A stretch of DNA of 17,499 nucleotides. Source: Spirochaetaceae bacterium. Lineage in GTDB: Bacteria; Spirochaetota; Spirochaetia; DSM-27196; SLST01. Of the stretch, positions 14,047-17,499 are shown one piece after another (within the stretch, counting starts at the first letter, position 1; the number at the start of each line of letters is the position of its first letter). The translations under genes were made by a program, and so were the position numbers. Location: NCBI GenBank assembly GCA_007129695.1, contig SKVA01000066.1, positions 1 through 17,499 on the forward strand, read 5' to 3'. A model generated the notes under the pieces. That model saw nothing but the letters and a program-made list of their open reading frames with translations. It was not told the DNA's origin and did no database searches.

Positions 14047-15920
14047 TGAACGACGCGCTGGAGCGCCTGCGCACGACGTTCGGATTCTCCGGGTTTCGCC
14101 CGCACCAGAAGGAGATCATCGGCGCGATCATGGACGATCGCGACGTCTTCGCGGCGCTGCCGACCGGCGGCGGCAAGTCGCTGTGCTACCAGCTCCCGGC
14201 GCTGCTGCGCGACGGGCTCACGGTTGTCGTGAGCCCACTGATAGCGCTCATGCACGACCAGGTCGAAGGCGCGCGCCAGTACGGCGTCCCGGCGGCGTGC
14301 GTGAACAGCTCGCTCGACGCACGAACCGTCTCGTCGGTCTACCACGACGTGAGCTCAGGGAGAATCCGCTTGCTCTACGCGTCACCCGAGCGCCTCAAGG
14401 TCGATTCGTTTCGGTCGGCGCTCCGCGAATGGGGCGTGTCGCTATTCGCGATCGACGAAGCGCACTGCATCTCCGAATGGGGGCACGAGTTCCGCCCCGA
14501 TTACCGGCTCCTGGCGACGCTGCGTTCGGACTACCCGGGCACGCCGATCGCGGCGTTCACCGCGACCGCCACTCGCCGCGTCCAGGACGACATCGTCAAG
14601 ACACTCGGCCTGCGCGCCCCGTTGATCGTGAGGGGAGACTTCGATCGCAGGGAGATCTTCTACCGGGTCGAGCGCAAGGAGAAGGTCGCGGACCAGATCC
14701 TGAGCTTCGTTCGGGAACATCGCGACCAGCCGGGGATCGTGTACCGGTCGACGCGCAAGGCGGTCGATCAGTGCGCTGCGTACCTGAACCACCGGGGAAT
14801 CGCGGCGGCGGCGTATCACGCGGGGCTCTCCGACGTCGAGCGCGGCACGAATCAGGATCTGTTCGTCCGTGATGAGATCCAGGTCATCGTCGCGACGATC
14901 GCGTTCGGCATGGGAATCGACAAGTCGAATGTACGATGGGTCGTGCACGGCGATCTGCCGCGGAGCCTGGAGGCATACTATCAGGAAACCGGCCGCGCGG
15001 GGCGCGACGGCGTCACCGCACAGGCGTGCCTCTTCTATGGACCGCAGGACATCGCCGGTATCCGGTACCACATAGACCGGTTGCAGTCGGAGCAGGAGCG
15101 CGAACGCGCGACGACCCAGCTGCGCGAGATGCTCCGGTTCGCCGACTCGGGCCAGTGCCGGCGCGTCGGACTGCTGGCGCACTTCGACCAGCAGCACGGA
15201 GGTAACTGCGGTGCGTGCGACGTGTGCGCGGGAGACGTCGAACGAACCGATCGGACGACCGAGGCGCAGATGGCGATGTCGGCGGTTGTCCGGACGGGGC
15301 AACGCTTCGGCGCGCACCACATCGTCGACGTCGTGACCGGGTCGCTCACCGAGCGGGTTGAACGGCTCGGTCACAATCGGCTACCCACCTTCGGCGTGAG
15401 CTCGGTCCATCCGCGCGGATTCTGGCTCGACCTGATCGGCGATCTGGAGTCCGCGGGGCTGCTGCGGCGCGAAGGACCAAAGAGCGGGCTCACCGTGACC
15501 CCGGCCGGAAAGCTCGTGCTATTCGCTAAGGAGCGGTTCATGGCGGTAGACCGGCCTCCGCGCGTCGACGGCGGAAGGGCGGCCTCCGCGGGCGCGGCAC
15601 GGCGCGCATCGACCGGCGACGAAGGCGACCCGATGCCGCTACGCCCAAGCCAGGAGGCGCTGTTCGAGCGTCTTCGCGAGCTGAGGAGGGACCTGGCGCG
15701 CGGCCAGGGCGTGCCGCCGTACGTGATCTTCAGCGACCGGACGCTGATCGCGATGGCGCGCATCCGGCCGACGACGCGGATGGCGCTGCTGCGCGTGCAC
15801 GGGATCGGCGACGTGAAGGCCGAACGGTACGGCGATGCATTTCTGGAGACGATCGTACGGTTCGTACGCGGTGACGACCCCGGCGCCGATGACGCAGTGG
15901 TCGACGGCGACGGTTCCTGA
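14046..15920 (+). CDS. recQ: ATP-dependent DNA helicase RecQ
   Basis: A 624-residue protein of standard bacterial RecQ length. The ATG at 14046 was chosen because the preceding gene ends there (TGATG) and the product starts with the family's opening LRTTFGFSGFRPHQKEII; the frame is open further upstream only as a shadow. Visible motifs: the RecQ motif 0 region (FGFSGFRPHQ), Walker A TGGGKS (40-45), DEAH box (137-140) with the aromatic-rich loop ISEWGHEFR (142-150), TATATRRVQ, AFGMGIDK (286-293) and motif VI QETGRAGRDG (313-322). Zinc-binding Cys are C371, C388, C391 and C394, followed by a winged-helix region and an HRDC domain (about 533-607, RPSQEALFERLRELR...). It is a 3'-5' helicase in recombination and fork repair. 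An Ala/Arg-rich linker (500-530) separates the last two domains. Confidence 0.95.
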   Translation: MNDALERLRTTFGFSGFRPHQKEIIGAIMDDRDVFAALPTGGGKSLCYQLPALLRDGLTVVVSPLIALMHDQVEGARQYGVPAACVNSSLDARTVSSVYHDVSSGRIRLLYASPERLKVDSFRSALREWGVSLFAIDEAHCISEWGHEFRPDYRLLATLRSDYPGTPIAAFTATATRRVQDDIVKTLGLRAPLIVRGDFDRREIFYRVERKEKVADQILSFVREHRDQPGIVYRSTRKAVDQCAAYLNHRGIAAAAYHAGLSDVERGTNQDLFVRDEIQVIVATIAFGMGIDKSNVRWVVHGDLPRSLEAYYQETGRAGRDGVTAQACLFYGPQDIAGIRYHIDRLQSEQERERATTQLREMLRFADSGQCRRVGLLAHFDQQHGGNCGACDVCAGDVERTDRTTEAQMAMSAVVRTGQRFGAHHIVDVVTGSLTERVERLGHNRLPTFGVSSVHPRGFWLDLIGDLESAGLLRREGPKSGLTVTPAGKLVLFAKERFMAVDRPPRVDGGRAASAGAARRASTGDEGDPMPLRPSQEALFERLRELRRDLARGQGVPPYVIFSDRTLIAMARIRPTTRMALLRVHGIGDVKAERYGDAFLETIVRFVRGDDPGADDAVVDGDGS

Positions 15921-15961
15921 TAGGGTGTAGCGGGTGCCCGCATCACCGGGCGGGAGGTACG

Positions 15962-16753
15962 ATGTACTGGAGCGGTCGGACACAGATGATGGACGGGTAC
16001 CCGGTACCCGAGGCGCTCGAACGGATGGTAGAAATCGGCTTCACCGGCGCCGAGATCTGTATCGAGGACATCCGCTTTGGCGTGCGCGAGCGACTGCTCG
16101 ATCCCGGCTACCTGGCGGAGATCGCGTCCGCTGCGCGGACGCTGGGGCTATCCGCGTGGAGCTACAGCTATCACGGCGACTATATCACGGACGACGAGGT
16201 ACTCAGGCGGACGATCCGGACGATCGAACTCACCCGACGCGTCGACACCGACGTGTTCGTGTTTTCGGGGCGTCGCTTCGACAAGACGAAGGATGCCGAT
16301 ACGCAGTGGCGCGCGCTCGTCGAACGAACACGGCTCCTGGCCGACGCGGCCGAGGCGAATGACGTCCGGCTCGCGCTGGAGACCGAGCCCGGGTTCATCT
16401 GCGGAACAACCGCACAGCTTCTTCGGCTGATCGATGAAGTCGGTTCGCCGGCGCTGATGTGCAACATGGACATCGGCCACGCATTTCTGTGCGATCCCGA
16501 CCCGGTTGCGGCGATTCGAGCGCTCGGACCGCTGATCGTCCACTGCCACATCGACGATATGCGTCGCGGCGTCCACGACCATCTGCTGCCCGGCGACGGG
16601 GAGATGGATCTGGCCGAGATCCTCGCGACGCTCGACCAGGTTGGGTTCGACGGTCCCGCGGCGCTCGATCTCTACGGCTACGACTACGAGTCGGTCGCGG
16701 AGCGCGCGCTCGACGAGCTGCGCCGGCTGCGAGACCGCCCCGACCGGGACTGA
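15962..16753 (+). CDS. Sugar phosphate isomerase/epimerase-like TIM-barrel protein (xylose isomerase-like, PF01261)
   Basis: A 263-residue protein with a good GGGAGG ribosome binding site before ATG 15962. The layout is a TIM barrel of the AP-endonuclease-2/xylose-isomerase-like family: EIGFTGAEICIED near the start, and candidate metal ligands E140/E142 (ALETEPG), D170 with H173 (NMDIGHA), H194/H196 (VHCHIDDM) and D236 (ALDLYGY). Relatives include hydroxypyruvate isomerase, tagatose/psicose epimerases and IolE/IolI. The loop HDHLLPGDGEMDL (205-217) is typical of the epimerase group. The substrate cannot be assigned. It lies 41 bp after recQ, on the same strand as fucD, which would fit acid-sugar or ketose metabolism. 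The last 70 bp overlap the 3' end of the opposite-strand helicase gene. Confidence 0.85.
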   Translation: MYWSGRTQMMDGYPVPEALERMVEIGFTGAEICIEDIRFGVRERLLDPGYLAEIASAARTLGLSAWSYSYHGDYITDDEVLRRTIRTIELTRRVDTDVFVFSGRRFDKTKDADTQWRALVERTRLLADAAEANDVRLALETEPGFICGTTAQLLRLIDEVGSPALMCNMDIGHAFLCDPDPVAAIRALGPLIVHCHIDDMRRGVHDHLLPGDGEMDLAEILATLDQVGFDGPAALDLYGYDYESVAERALDELRRLRDRPDRD

Positions 16754-17499
16754 GTGCCAAAGCCGCGATAGCCCGACCCGCCGCCGCGGTTAGCGCCGCT
16801 GCTCGACGCGTGTTCGGGAGACCTGCCGCGGTGCGACCGGTTACCCGACTGCCCGGACCGCTGCGCGCCGCCGCTGCGTCGTTCGGCGTACGCGCGCGCG
16901 GCGTCGGCGACCGACTGCGCGTGGTAGCGGTGATCGGTGATCACCGGAACCGACTGCCCGATCGTGCGTTCGATCACGGCAAGGTGCTCGACTTCCGACT
17001 CGTCGCAGAACGACACCGCGATGCCGGTCTTTCCGGCGCGGGCGGTCCGGCCGATCCGGTGAACGTAGCTCTCGGGTTCGTTCGGCAGCTCGAAGTTGAT
17101 GACGTGGTCGATATCGTCGACGTCGATGCCGCGCGACGCGATGTCGGTCGCGACGAGCACCTGGATGTCGCCGCTGTGGAACCCGGCGAGCGCGCGCACG
17201 CGCGCGTTCTGGCTCTTGTTGCCCTGCAGATCGTCGGCGGTGATGCCGTTCTTGTTGAGGTACTTCGCGATATCGCGAGCTCGGTGCTTGGTCCGGGTGA
17301 ACACGAGCGCGCGGTAACTGCCCTTGTCGGTGAGGAGCGTCCGAAGCGCGTCGCGCTTGTCGTCGCGGTTCACGAACATCACGTGCTGGTCGATCTGCGG
17401 CTTGGTCGACTCGTTGGTCTCGACGGCTATACGCGCGGGGTCGGTCAGCAGCTGGTGCGACAGCTCGATCACCTGCGGCGGCAGCGTCGCGGAGAAGAA
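16684..17499 (-). CDS. rhlE: DEAD-box RNA helicase, RhlE-like (partial, N-terminal half outside window)
   Basis: The frame is open to the right edge, and the first complete codons read FFSATLPPQV, i.e. motif III (SAT), so the window holds 271 codons covering the second RecA domain and the tail. The GTG at 17472 is internal, not a start. Motifs of the helicase C domain follow: VFTRTKHRARDIAKYL (motif IV), LVATDIASRGIDVDDIDHVINFELP (V) and HRIGRTARAG (VI). After about residue 195 the chain becomes an Arg/Ser/Gly-rich tail (RSHRGRS, RGGGSGYRG, SRSRRSSSS), typical of RhlE-type RNA-binding extensions. It unwinds structured RNA in ribosome assembly or RNA decay. The RhlE assignment rests on the C-terminal half only. 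The end of the tail is encoded across the 3' end of the convergent TIM-barrel gene. Confidence 0.88.
   Translation of the reverse strand, partial: FFSATLPPQVIELSHQLLTDPARIAVETNESTKPQIDQHVMFVNRDDKRDALRTLLTDKGSYRALVFTRTKHRARDIAKYLNKNGITADDLQGNKSQNARVRALAGFHSGDIQVLVATDIASRGIDVDDIDHVINFELPNEPESYVHRIGRTARAGKTGIAVSFCDESEVEHLAVIERTIGQSVPVITDHRYHAQSVADAARAYAERRSGGAQRSGQSGNRSHRGRSPEHASSSGANRGGGSGYRGFGTQSRSGRSRSRRSSSSARSATDS

Noticed and set aside
15936..15951. GCCCG/CGGGC inverted repeat between recQ and the TIM-barrel gene as a terminator
   Set aside because: Stem of only 5 bp, no T tract, and it runs into the ribosome binding site of the next gene.

Overview
This is a high-GC, gene-dense bacterial window with short intergenic gaps and many start/stop overlaps. 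It encodes 13 genes plus one compressed gene remnant. The organism is a diderm: one product (3831-4592) has a cleavable signal peptide and ends in the terminal Phe of outer-membrane barrels. A spirochaete (Spirochaetota) is my best guess. A short histidine-kinase remnant (9460-9840) carries a receiver fragment (FLSSYTEP...ERAESIASY) that closely resembles what I remember of spirochaetal hybrid kinases, and an N-terminal diiron-protein-like domain fused to signalling modules recalls the ODP proteins of Treponema. That placement is inference. I see no RNA genes, CRISPR array or mobile element.

Left part, 1-3736. A minus-strand pair encodes a beta-propeller (NHL-type) protein and, downstream of it, a CrtI-like FAD oxidoreductase cut by the window edge. 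Divergent from the propeller gene is ybaK (Cys-tRNA(Pro) deacylase). It converges with only 2 bp to spare on a type I sulfatase that has an intact C-x-P-x-R formylglycine site and a promoter placed so close to its ATG that the mRNA should be leaderless.

Centre, 3831-11707 (all minus). This is the most interesting block. Its transcription order is a Na+/phosphate cotransporter with a PhoU-like tail, then a 126-residue hybrid histidine-kinase remnant made only of conserved motif snippets. Next comes a 668-residue three-module protein (metallo-beta-lactamase/ODP-like, GGDEF-like, receiver-like) in which every module has lost its catalytic or ligand residues. After that come a 953-residue membrane protein joining a HEAT-type helical repeat domain to a processive family 2 glycosyltransferase, and a small outer-membrane beta-barrel. 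The last four genes are 3 bp apart or overlapping, so they are almost certainly co-transcribed. I propose an exopolysaccharide synthesis/export module controlled by protein-protein signalling through pseudo-enzymes.

Right part, 11819-17499. A plus-strand group encodes L-fuconate dehydratase (fucD), a YihY/BrkB-type membrane protein and RecQ helicase, translationally coupled, followed by a xylose-isomerase-like TIM-barrel enzyme. Its 3' end overlaps, on the opposite strand, the Arg/Ser/Gly-rich tail of a RhlE-like DEAD-box RNA helicase that runs off the window. FucD, the TIM-barrel enzyme and the sulfatase hint at use of sulfated or fucose-containing glycans.
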